A stretch of DNA of 64,000 bases from Sipunculus nudus (Eukaryota > Annelida > Sipuncula > Golfingiida > Sipunculidae), in assembly GCA_026874595.1 (NCBI GenBank), contig CM049312.1, positions 67,054,929 through 67,118,928 of the forward strand. Direction: 5' to 3'. Positions 41,562-50,251 of the stretch are shown in pieces. How positions within the stretch are numbered: position 1 is the stretch's first letter; every line of letters begins with the position of its first letter. The position numbers were made by a program, and so were the translations under genes. The notes below the pieces were generated by a model. That model was not told where the DNA came from. It saw only the letters and a list, made by a program, of their open reading frames with translations, and searched no databases.

Positions 41562-42215
41562 TTATTGTAAAGGGTTAACGCGTAATCTGGCGCGCTTTAT
41601 CCCCCTTTCACCGAAATATTCTTTCGGAGGCCGTCGACATGTCACCCTCCTTCGTGCACTCATACCACCATCTGTATATGCCTCATAAACACCAAACTGC
41701 CAAGGTACTGTTGCACAAACACAGTTCCCCTGTTTGACAAGTCTGTTCACGTCCTTTGATTTGTCGGGCAAGTCTACACGGCACCACAGCTGCTGTATGA
41801 TCTCATGAGGCCGGGTCGGTCCCCAATACCTGGACACGTAAAGGGCACCTCTGTGCACCCAGCAAATCATGTCGGGCCACTCGGATATTGTCTTATATTG
41901 TTCGAGGTCGACGTCTCGGTGAAACGACGCGTGCAAACGCATATCTCTCGTTATGACCTTGCACTTTGTGCACCTCAGCACGGGAGGCTCCTTGCACATG
42001 TCGCGTATGAATTCATCGCCGGTGCACTTAGCGTTGCACTTCCTGCAAAATTGAGTCGTCGAAGCTGTTTCTATCAACTCGTCTAATATTATGTCCGGCA
42101 CGGTCAACCAAAATATCTGCGGGTTGTACCGCTCGCATAAGTATTCCTTTGTCATTGTGTACAGTGGTTTAGGATTGTACACAGGGTTTATTTTTGTCTT
42201 TTCACTCAGCATCAT
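41562..42215 (-). CDS. Cys/His protein, family with the gene at 13654 (217 aa)
   Basis: The ATG at 42215 follows an acceptor (CTCGTTTCAG|ACCA). Shared motifs with the 13654 protein, in order: FWLTVP near the N-terminus, FCRKC, PPVLRCTKCKVIT with HASFH, EWPDMI, SRYWGP and GNCVC. Cys and His spacing suggests zinc binding. The tail is basic (RRRVTCRRPP, then KRARLR). The TAA stop lies inside an AATAAA (41566-41561), so coding end and polyadenylation signal overlap. Function unknown. Confidence 0.72.
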   Translation of the reverse strand: MMLSEKTKINPVYNPKPLYTMTKEYLCERYNPQIFWLTVPDIILDELIETASTTQFCRKCNAKCTGDEFIRDMCKEPPVLRCTKCKVITRDMRLHASFHRDVDLEQYKTISEWPDMICWVHRGALYVSRYWGPTRPHEIIQQLWCRVDLPDKSKDVNRLVKQGNCVCATVPWQFGVYEAYTDGGMSARRRVTCRRPPKEYFGERGIKRARLRVNPLQ

Positions 42216-42915
42216 TGGTCTGAAACGAGCGCAAAATCCACCTTTACTGTCAGCGCAACGCTAACTGTCCAAGCGAAATACATCTCCCCTTGTACTTGGA
42301 GAGAGTGTAAAATCATTTTAAAAAAAAAGGAGGGGGGGGGGCAGGACGCAACTAGACCGGAGATGCCTTGCACAAATGATGCATCTGATGCAGGTCCCAC
42401 CTTATGATACATAAAAAACCGAAACGCAGTGTTTATCGTATCTGCTGTCTGTTCTGTTATGTACATGGTACGAAAGATTGACATGCACACATATTGCCAT
42501 GGGACATGCAGTAACTCCTAGAAACATAATTTGCACCGACTGTTACTGTTACAAGTGTTGTATACCAGTCCCGTCACCGAGGCCCCCCCCCCCCCTCATG
42601 ACTGTAACATGTATTACAACAACAACTGAATACTGGTACATATACAATTACATAAACAATCTAAAGCAACATGGACAAAGCAACATGAACATCAAACATA
42701 TAATATTGTGCCTGTAGTACAGGAGCCATGAACGGGTGCTTCTATAAGAACATATGGTACATCCAATGCAGAATCACTGGTACCTAGCCAACATGCTAAA
42801 CGTATTATCAATATCGAAAAAGACATAATATACATATATATATATATCATGTTGAATATACATTCCGGAAACACACTGTGTATCTACCAGATGCAGGTGA
42901 TGGAGTCTGATAGAA
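42216..42915. other. Intergenic with G-run and C-run
   Basis: No gene seen. A run of ten G follows an A-run near 42325, a C-run lies near 42585, and a short (TA)n tract near 42835. Confidence 0.5.
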
Positions 42916-42945
42916 TGACGTCACAGGCGGAATTATGTATATAAG
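42916..42945 (+). promoter_or_regulatory. CRE/TATA promoter before the hairpin array
   Basis: TGACGTCA (42916-42923) is 22 nt upstream of TATATAAG (42938-42945), followed by GGCAACAGTGCAAT. Order, spacing and downstream block match the promoter at 26699. Confidence 0.7.
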
Positions 42946-43047
42946 GAGACGTTTGGCAACAGTGCAATTGGTCTCGTTGGATACCAAACGGGCTAACGTG
43001 AGCAGCAGCAGCACTGAACGATACCATAACCAGAGCGAAAAACGGAT

Positions 43048-43200
43048 ATGGACTTGGCAATATTTTGTCTGTGTCCTGTACTGGACGCCACATTTAGGTT
43101 CGTGGAATATATGAGAAGGTTTTATTACGTAAATCAGTTTCCGTACCTGTACTGGTACGGACGTCTATATAAGGTGATCAAAACAGAGCGCTTTTGCTAG
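43048..43200 (+). CDS. Possible 50-aa peptide in the first hairpin unit
   Basis: An ATG about 100 nt after the CRE/TATA promoter opens 50 codons. The frame reads through both hairpins of the first unit, giving CPVLDATF and YLYWYGRL. The next unit is open in the same frame over the same motifs but has no ATG. Later units lose the frame while keeping the palindromes, so coding may be incidental. Confidence 0.3.
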   Translation: MDLAIFCLCPVLDATFRFVEYMRRFYYVNQFPYLYWYGRLYKVIKTERFC

Positions 43201-43710
43201 TGAGTGTACGTGTCCTGTACTGGACGCCACATTGGAGTTCACCATAAACTGGAATTTCGTTTTTCAGATTTACTCGACCAAACATCAATTGTCGAATCTG
43301 TACCTGTACTGGTACGGACGCTTACAAAACAGGGGGAAAAATGACCGAGCGTTTCCGTCAGACTGTTAGTGTGTGTCCTGTACTGGACGACACATTGGGC
43401 CAACGCAGGAAGCTGGATTATCCTTTGTGGGATTCACCTAACGAGACATTATACGTCGTTTTTCCGTGCCTGTACTGGGACAGACGATTTCAAAGTGGAA
43501 AAGCGCTCAGCACTTCCGTCTGTCTGTTAGTGTGCGAGTCCTGTACTGGACGCCATCTACAGTTCGCACAAAAAATGGATTATCGTTTTCCGGATGTACA
43601 CGACAAATACCTTAAGTGTTTTTGAATCCGTACCTGTACTGGTACGGACGTCTCAGAATTGAAACAGAAAAAGCGGTTGGGTCGGTCCGTTAGTGTGTAC
43701 CTGTACACTG
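43068..43710 (+). repeat. Tandem array of hairpin units sharing the loop TGTACT
   Basis: Four units of 139-164 bp, each with two palindromes: GTCC-TGTACT-GGAC (near 43072, 43211, 43375, 43528) and CCGTACC-TGTACT-GGTACGG or variants (near 43141, 43299, 43464, 43629). A decayed copy lies at 43695. The stem sequences differ between the two hairpin types and partly between units, while the six-base loop stays constant. A separate unit at 45006-45090 has the stem GTTTC/GAAAC around the same loop. An RNA or DNA structural element is likely. Confidence 0.7.
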
Positions 43711-43927
43711 GGTAAACCATTTACATGATGTCGGCGAAAACAATTTGGAATAAAAATAAAGATTGAATTACCTTTTGCAGTTTTGATTTCTTCTATCTTC
43801 TTCTGGAGTACAGTAGTGTTTGGGTATCTGTGTGGAAAATAACATAAACTTGAAAAAACGTCTATTTCGGTTATAGGAAAGTCCACAAATATATACATCT
43901 GTACAGTAAGGCTCCCGCGGTTTCACG

Positions 43928-44452
43928 TTAGAAGTTTGGTTTTCTAAAGAAACCGGCAGAATCAAAATAGTATAGTTCCATCTGCAATTTTAGAATGTTA
44001 GAGATCAGCATCAGGTTCAGGTCTCCTATTGAAGAATACCTGTCGCGGTGCCTGGCGTAGGCCCTCTTTCCGAACATCCTGTGCGTTTCGTACAACTGCA
44101 ACGCGTGTCTGTATCTTTTGTATATTTCAGGTATATCGTCTGTGCTCATTTTCTCAAAGAGTTTAACCATTATGAGAGCCAGGTGATACGCCGCATCGGA
44201 CCGTTCTGTCGTGTGCCCCGTTTCCAAACACACTTTTCGTGCTCGTTCCAGCCCAATGGTGCATGTCCTCATCCAATAATCGATCTCATGGTGCATCATC
44301 GTGACATGCCGCACGAACCTCCTGTCCTTCGCGGCGAAAAAAGGGTTATTATCATGTCGGTAATTCCATATGTGCCTCTGTAACTGTGCCATCCACGTTT
44401 GTATTTCTCCGCACGCCTTCTCCTCAAAGTGGTAAACTAATTCTGGCTCCAT
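43928..44452 (-). CDS. Helical protein, small minus-strand family, copy 1 (174 aa)
   Basis: The ATG at 44452 lies 20 bp after an acceptor (GTATTACAG). The protein is all-helical with a pattern shared by the three genes to its right: an N-terminal helix, NPFFAAKDRRF where the others have SPETYF or TPDRFF, a central helix with ARKVCLE, and a long helix ending in IYKRYRHAL. No catalytic motif. The family may also be distantly related to the plus-strand proteins at 28890-32881, which have a comparable Pro-Tyr-Phe block (inference). Confidence 0.65.
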   Translation of the reverse strand: MEPELVYHFEEKACGEIQTWMAQLQRHIWNYRHDNNPFFAAKDRRFVRHVTMMHHEIDYWMRTCTIGLERARKVCLETGHTTERSDAAYHLALIMVKLFEKMSTDDIPEIYKRYRHALQLYETHRMFGKRAYARHRDRYSSIGDLNLMLISNILKLQMELYYFDSAGFFRKPNF

Positions 44453-45163
44453 TGGTTAGGATGACGGGTTTCTGTAATACAAACAAAGAAACAAGTGTCA
44501 TCCAACCACAGTCGATCTGTCCATTTGTACATATTTAGTGCATCTTTGTCTTCATGTGTCTTCTGATGGGACGTTGCTGCTGCTGCTGCTGCAATAATAC
44601 CCCCCTGTACTCCTCTACGGCAGACAGTAGACGTCCATGTTTGCTGTTTCTGGTGTTTTCTCATGTATCATGTCCGCCCGCATCATCTTGTCCTCAGACT
44701 GGTTCCACCACCACTCAGTTGCTTTGCACATTTATCACATGAGATTCAAATACAGTCGTGAAAGTGTTGTTATGTTATCTGTACATTCTCCCATGTCTCA
44801 AACAATTACACGGGTTATCAAATGTAACACTCTGCATTATTCCTGTAATTCACAAGTACGAATTGATGTAACCAAATGTTTTCAATTTGGCAAGATATAT
44901 GGTATGCGAAGCCGTTACATAATATACTGGTGTCACAAATGCAGAGGAGTTACACAGCGACAGTGAGATTTAACGAATTCAGTTCAAATTCTACATCCGT
45001 TTCTGTACTGAAACAGAGCTCTTTTTAAAAGCCAATCATATTCGTCTGTCTGTCCGTCCGTCCGTGCGTGTGTGTCCTGTACTGGACGCCACCTTTCGTG
45101 AACAGACTGAAGATTTACACTGGGACACGTTGATGATGGGACATACAATGCACGTATTCCGAC
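44453..45163. other. Intergenic with an isolated hairpin unit
   Basis: No gene seen. It holds a (GCT)n run near 44575 and, at 45006-45090, a lone copy of the hairpin pair with GTTTC-TGTACT-GAAAC and GTCC-TGTACT-GGAC, separated by a (GTCC)n stretch. Confidence 0.6.
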
Positions 45164-45709
45164 TTATTTAGACGAGCTGCTGTCCGCGTTTGTCACTTGT
45201 GTGTGTAAGCCATCGTTGTTAAACTGTCCCAGCTCGAAAGCCAAATTTTGCCTGTGTTTCCAAAGCAGAAACTGAAACGAGGCTATGGATTGCTTGTTCT
45301 GGTGGTGCCTCTTCTGCACAGGGCCTTTAAACCGACTGTGACTTTGGTAGTGCTGCACAACTTGCGTGTATGCGTCTGCCGTATGTTCGAGTGTTACGTC
45401 ATAGGTTTCCTTCAACCACTTTGTAAACAGTTTCGCCATCCGCACGGCAATTAATGTCTGTTCCGTCTGGCACCGCTTTTGTAAACATATCTTTTTCGCT
45501 AACACAAGTCCTTTGAGAATCCGCGCGTTCCACCACCAGTCTTCGTCGACCAGTGCTTTCAGAGTCAGCTGAAACACCCTGTCGCTGTCGACGAAAAATC
45601 TGTCTGGTGTGGACAGGAACGACTTAATACAGTCATTTAGCTCACGTGTTTTAGCTGGAATATCTACCAGCAATGCATTGTCTAATTCTTTTGACAGGTT
45701 TGAGTCCAT
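45164..45709 (-). CDS. Helical protein, small minus-strand family, copy 2 (181 aa)
   Basis: The first ATG is at 45709, about 30 bp downstream of a TATA-like CGATAAAATAG, so the 5' leader would be very short. Family features: LSTPDRFFVD, then WWWNARILKGLVLAKKICLQKR, a helix with AVRMAKLFTKWL, and DAYTQVVQHYQ. The Ser-rich tail is not shared with the other copies. Function unknown. Confidence 0.65.
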   Translation of the reverse strand: MDSNLSKELDNALLVDIPAKTRELNDCIKSFLSTPDRFFVDSDRVFQLTLKALVDEDWWWNARILKGLVLAKKICLQKRCQTEQTLIAVRMAKLFTKWLKETYDVTLEHTADAYTQVVQHYQSHSRFKGPVQKRHHQNKQSIASFQFLLWKHRQNLAFELGQFNNDGLHTQVTNADSSSSK

Positions 45710-46138
45710 GTTAAACAGCAAACGAGCAGAAAGGACTATTTTATCGTGTCGGTCTGTATGTTTACGTTACAAATACTTATCAACCGCATAAAGGAAGGAC
45801 AGGTCTTAAACAAATCTCCAGTGTGTGTACACCACGTATAACCTTTCCAGTCATCTTGACATGCATCACCTCTCTCTTTTTTTTGTGTGTTAACAGACAC
45901 GATAAAGCAGTTATTATGTTACTAAAATATGTTTTATTCCTGATATACTTACAAAATACAATCGCCACCCCTATATTGGGCGGGAAAAAGAATACCAATG
46001 ACATATATACATCTATACATAAACGTGTGTTTTCTTACACGACCTCTGCAAGTGAGGATTAGCAATGTTTTACACAGCCGATATATCTAAATATGGAAAA
46101 GTCAAGAAAAGTCTTTGGTACTTTGACCGATAAAACGT

Positions 46139-46639
46139 TTATATCGTTTGCATCTTCTTCAGAGCACGTTTCTTGCATAACTGTACATATTGTTGCATGT
46201 CCTCTATTAACACATGCGCCGTGAAAAGTGAAGACGACCGGGCGAGGTGGCGACTGTGGACGGCCGGCGTCACATTAGGGCGGTACTCCTCTACGATAAT
46301 ATCGTAGAGTTCCTTACAACGGAGGACAATATCGTCGATGCCCTCCGTTAGGCGCATAACCTTATCCATGAGGACTGCGATGCGCGTGGCTTCAGCGATA
46401 TCCGCATCCAAATAAATGTATTTGTAAAGTTTTGTACCAGTCTTGGCCGTGAAGTGATCATGCACATCGAGAAGAGGTGTTAAACATTTATCAAATTCGT
46501 CTCCGTCCCTTGGTTCTTTCAAATACGTATTAGGCGACGTTTGAAACTTTGTTATAACATTCAGTATGGCCTCTCCTTGTTTTGGCACAGCTACTATGGC
46601 TGCCTCCAGTTCACGTTCAAACTGCTCGTTCATCATCAT
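46139..46639 (-). CDS. Helical protein, small minus-strand family, copy 3 (166 aa)
   Basis: Starts at the triple ATG (46639) directly after an acceptor (TGACTTACAG|GGAATC). In-frame sequence upstream is hydrophobic only because it is AT-rich non-coding DNA. It pairs closely with copy 4: MMMNEQFERELE, then FQTSPNTYL, a DADIAEATRIAVLMDKV helix, and GIDDIVLRCKELYDIIVEEY. The basic C-terminus (KKRALKKMQTI) is likely exposed. Confidence 0.68.
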   Translation of the reverse strand: MMMNEQFERELEAAIVAVPKQGEAILNVITKFQTSPNTYLKEPRDGDEFDKCLTPLLDVHDHFTAKTGTKLYKYIYLDADIAEATRIAVLMDKVMRLTEGIDDIVLRCKELYDIIVEEYRPNVTPAVHSRHLARSSSLFTAHVLIEDMQQYVQLCKKRALKKMQTI

Positions 46640-46874
46640 GATTCCCTGTAAGTCACAAGGACGTCTTATAACAAACAGCTTTTTCGCTAAGATAAAAAAT
46701 GTTTTATTCCTGATATATTTAATTACATAATTTTCCGTGGCCGTGAGTAAATAAAAAAAATATTGACACACGTATACGACTCGACCTAAAAACCATATGT
46801 ACACTATGTATAATGTATTTACAAAATACAATTGCCACCCCCTATACTAGTTGCATATATTGTAAAATAAAAGT

Positions 46875-47366
46875 TTATTCTTCCTCATGTGTGATCATCT
46901 TACTTGCCCACCGGCGCTCTGCTTGCACATGTGCTTTCCTGGCGACTATTCTTAAATGAGATGTTAGAAGGAAACACGCCCGGATGTGATGGCTTTTGGT
47001 TGCGGCCGGTGGGGCCTCACCGCGGTATATTTGAACTATATCTCTGTATATATTGTGGCAGCGTAGGACAATTTCATCAATAGCCTGCGCCAGGAGCAGA
47101 ACATTGGATGCAACGCGCACCATTTCTTTCAGGTTCTTTTTTTCTCTGATACATATTTCTAGTTCTTCACTGGGGATGTGCATTAACATTTCGTACTTGT
47201 GCACTAGTCCATCGACTAACTGATCGAAATATTCGTCGTCGCCTTGCATTGCGAAATACGTCTCAGGCGACGACGATTTAATATTTTGAACGTAGCGAAG
47301 TATGGCCTGGCCTTGCACATTTACCAACTCCTCCAGTTCACGTTCGTAGTGCTCGTTCATCATCAT
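46875..47366 (-). CDS. Helical protein, small minus-strand family, copy 4 (163 aa)
   Basis: Paralogue of copy 3, with the same triple ATG and the same leader and acceptor (TTATAAGACGTCC, then TGACTTACAG|GGAAAC). Motifs: MMMNEHYERELE, SSPETYFAMQ and AIDEIVLRCHNIYRDIVQIY. The stop codon lies within an AATAAA (46879-46874). It is the gene nearest to the minus-strand CRE/TATA promoter at 48728 and may be the first of the cluster to be expressed from it. Confidence 0.7.
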   Translation of the reverse strand: MMMNEHYERELEELVNVQGQAILRYVQNIKSSSPETYFAMQGDDEYFDQLVDGLVHKYEMLMHIPSEELEICIREKKNLKEMVRVASNVLLLAQAIDEIVLRCHNIYRDIVQIYRGEAPPAATKSHHIRACFLLTSHLRIVARKAHVQAERRWASKMITHEEE

Positions 47367-48048
47367 GTTTCCCTGTAAGTCACAAGGACGTCTTATAACA
47401 ACGTCTTAAACAAACAGCTTTTTTCGCTATAGGACTTTTTTCTGTGTTGTTTAGGGTTATACTTTGATGTACCAAACAAAAATATTAAAAATAACCTCCC
47501 CCCCCCCCCTCCCCACCTTCCTTACTCCTCTTTCCTCAATCGACATTTGTGATTGGTCGTGTGTCGAAATGTCGTTTTTTTTTCCGTTGTAGTTGTTTAC
47601 TAAACTAACGAGGTCATGTTATACAATAAACGTGAAGGGACTGATATCCGTGACGAGGTTACATATTACATTCATGCAAGGTGTCACGCAAAGTGGCGCT
47701 CTGCTTCATAACCTTTTGTTTATTATTATTTTTATCCTAAATGCATTTTTTTTTGGTTCACAGTAATTACCTACTTATTTTTTATCAGTTACAGAATTAA
47801 TAGTGTTTCTCATTGTCCTTCCGAAAAAAAACTAAAACTCTTGCAATACCTTTTTGCTCTACATTTTTTGTTAAAAGGTCCGCGTGTCTGTTATTTTCTT
47901 TTGTTAATGGTTAAAAAAATACAAATTCTCTTCCCGTTTCTATGTCACAACATTACTTAATCGTCGTTACGGTTAGTCTGTGTCACTTGTGTGGCAAAAA
48001 ACCGAACCGCTCCGAGTTGGATGGAAGGATGGATGGAAAAACACGTCA

Positions 48049-48447
48049 CCCGACCTTGCTTACTGGTCAGGTAGTATAAACATGGCTTTTATCTAACTCC
48101 TGCGCATCTGGGGGGTTTTTAAAGTGATGTCAGTCCGTTGTGTACACAACCATACACAAAATAAATGTAACCCCGGCCTACCTTACTGGCCAGTGGGTGT
48201 CCTAAGTTTTCTAACAACAACCAAAACAAAAACATAATTCCCCCCCCCCCCTCCCCTCTCATCCATCCCCACCTTCCCAATGACCTTCGTTACTGGTCAC
48301 ATTTTAGTTTTTTGTTTCTGTTACTGCCAACAACCAAATATTAGGGACCCTTCGTTACTGGGGCCCTCTCAAATACAAACTAAAAATTCACTCCCTAAAC
48401 AAAAATATTATTCACCCCCGGCCTACCTTACTGGCCAGTGGGTGTGA
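48049..48447. repeat. Family of five hairpins with 9-nt loops ending TTACT
   Basis: Hairpins near 48051, 48175, 48282, 48346 and 48421. Loops are TTGCTTACT, TACCTTACT, TTCGTTACT, TTCGTTACT and TACCTTACT. Inner stems are GACC/GGTC, GGCC/GGCC, TGACC/GGTCA, GACCC/GGGGC and GGCC/GGCC, with further paired bases outside (ACC/GGT, CACCC/GGGTG). Stems change while pairing is kept. Read on the minus strand, each loop contains a splice-donor-like A|GTAA sequence. Confidence 0.65.
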
Positions 48448-48577
48448 CATTATTTTTGTTCAAAAACAACACCAATTACAAAAAACACCTACCGGTATTG
48501 TTGTTTTGTCACAAACTCAAATCTTCAACAAACTTTCAAATCTTTGCTTCAACTTGCTTTCTGTAGCTGTTTGTCTC

Positions 48578-48622
48578 TCAACACAACGACGGCTTCTATA
48601 TAACACAACGACGGCTTCTATA
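48578..48622. repeat. Tandem repeat, unit about 23 bp
   Basis: Two copies of ACACAACGACGGCTTCTATAT. On the minus strand each includes a TATAG-type stretch. Confidence 0.75.
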
Positions 48623-48698
48623 TATCCAAATTGCAGTTATTACCAGTACTAGTACCAGTCAAAACCAGAGTCTGACTTTACTCCGTCCAAACTACCTC

Positions 48699-48728
48699 CT
48701 TATATACCTTATTTCTCCGGTGACGTCA
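48699..48728 (-). promoter_or_regulatory. CRE/TATA promoter for the minus-strand cluster
   Basis: On the minus strand TGACGTCA (48728-48721) is 22 nt upstream of TATATAAG (48706-48699), the same order and spacing as at 26699 and 42916. It points toward the genes at 47366 and beyond, through the hairpin family. Confidence 0.65.
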
Positions 48729-48974
48729 CACACACAATTTCAAACAAACCACCCCCCTTCGTTTCCGCCGGATACACATACATCCTTATTTCACCTCCCC
48801 GTTCGTTTCCGCTTACTGTGACGTCACTCTACTGCGTAACCAATCAAATGCCTTCTCACATCTCCCCAGCCAATCAACGCTCTCCTTACACATACATCCA
48901 TCCACCATCTTGAAAATTTTTACCCGGGGAGGGGGGTAAAAAATCAACCACCCGTATCATCGCTCACACACATG

Positions 48975-49046
48975 CAACCACCCTCCCCGGCACGCGGGCC
49001 CGAAATCGCATAACCACCCTCCCCGGCACGCGGGCCCGAAATCGCA
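48975..49046. repeat. 36-bp direct repeat, two copies
   Basis: Two near-perfect copies of a G+C-rich unit with CCACCCTCCCCGGCACG and the palindrome CGGGCCCG. Confidence 0.85.
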
Positions 49047-49104
49047 CACACTAATTTATTCATGGCGAAGCGTCGAGGGTCGAAGTGCCGGGTGCGGGTG
49101 TGCC

Positions 49105-49615
49105 CAACTTCCGGTAGAATAGTACTTCCGGTTGTGCACCGCTTCAGGATTTAAATGAGTTGTTGTAGTGATGTTAATAAGGCGATGATGGTGAAATCTT
49201 GCATAATTGTCCAGTTATGTGAGTAAAGTGGGATATGATGCCAATCCGGAAGAAAACGTGAGAGAAAAAGGTTTAAAAACAGGTTTGAAATGTGTGGACG
49301 AATGGGTCGGGGATGATGCAATAGACCACGTGGACAGCGCGTGTTTGATTGTTGTGAATGAGACATGATCAATGGGCGGATTGAATGCACACCACGTGAC
49401 CTGATCTGACCAATGAACTAACAGCGCATGTACCGGAAGTCTGCTTTACACCCGGCAGTCGTGATCGGGGTCACACTTTGGGGTCACGCTTAACCATTGA
49501 GTAAATGGGACTTCCGGTGCGGGTACGTAGGGTGGTGTTGGACCGGAAGTGAGGAAGTGTGAAGGGTCGTGAACGGAAGTGCCGGGTAACATGGGGTCAG
49601 ACGACAGGAAGTGAC
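49105..49615. promoter_or_regulatory. Cluster of ETS-type CCGGAAGT motifs
   Basis: At least six ACCGGAAGT-like sites on both strands (near 49107, 49124, 49433, 49510, 49542, 49573) plus weaker ones, in a CpG-rich stretch without a supportable gene. CCAAT motifs lie upstream (48841, 48880). Confidence 0.5.
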
Positions 49616-49698
49616 GGTTGGATAACACGTATTGATGAGTCATGTGAACTCGGGTTCGTCCAGGGTCGCCTTATCTGTTGTCATCTGAACACAATGAG

Positions 49699-49702
<4 letters not shown>

Positions 49703-49740
<38 letters not shown>
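49703..49740. repeat. (TA)n microsatellite
   Basis: Alternating TA run after the ETS cluster. Confidence 0.9.
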
Positions 49741-49741
<1 letters not shown>

Positions 49742-49895
49742 CATATTATTATGTATTATATACATAATCGTAACACCACGAAATATCTGTTGTTGATCTT
49801 GCAGATACGTGAGGGATGTTTTGTATATTTACCTCATAAACATTAATTTCAACCGACACACACGTATATGAAATATATATTAGACAAAAGTGAAT

Positions 49896-50005
49896 GTCAC
49901 CGCCGGGATTCGAACCCGGATCCGAACTTAACCTTGCCGGAACTGGAAGTACAAACTATTGGTCCAGGTAGGAAAGTTTGAATTAGCCCGTTACGCCACG
50001 GGGAC
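49896..50005 (-). tRNA. tRNA-like element, possibly intron-bearing or a pseudogene
   Basis: On the minus strand the ends pair as acceptor GTCCCCG with CGGTGAC (one mismatch). The T-arm is perfect (CCGGG-TTCGAAT-CCCGG), a box A-like TGGCGTAACGG is present, and TTTT follows. The middle is too long for a plain tRNA: CAAACT and AGTTTG can pair around a 17-nt loop, and extra sequence precedes the T-arm. I cannot assign an anticodon. A tRNA-derived repeat is also possible. Confidence 0.45.
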
Positions 50006-50251
50006 TTTCACATCAGACCCGGAAATTATGACACTTATGTAATAAAAGGGACACGAAACAAAAAACAAGGAATGCGTCATCGTATTTCTTATGAACTATG
50101 TGGGCACACGTGACTCACACATGTCATTCAAGCCCTGCCGTGTCTCATATATGTAACATTATTTGGGTTAACAAGTATCCACGGTCTGGTGTCAGGCTCT
50201 GCGTGATCGACCGTTAATTGTTAACGGGCCAGGCAGCGCCCAACATACACG

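Noticed and set aside
46640-46831. Hydrophobic N-terminal extension of the helical protein at 46139
   Set aside because: The paralogue at 46875 starts at the matching triple ATG after the same acceptor, so the extension is AT-rich non-coding DNA.
48049-48447. CRISPR-like array
   Set aside because: The repeats are short hairpins with irregular spacing and no spacer-repeat regularity, and the setting is eukaryotic.
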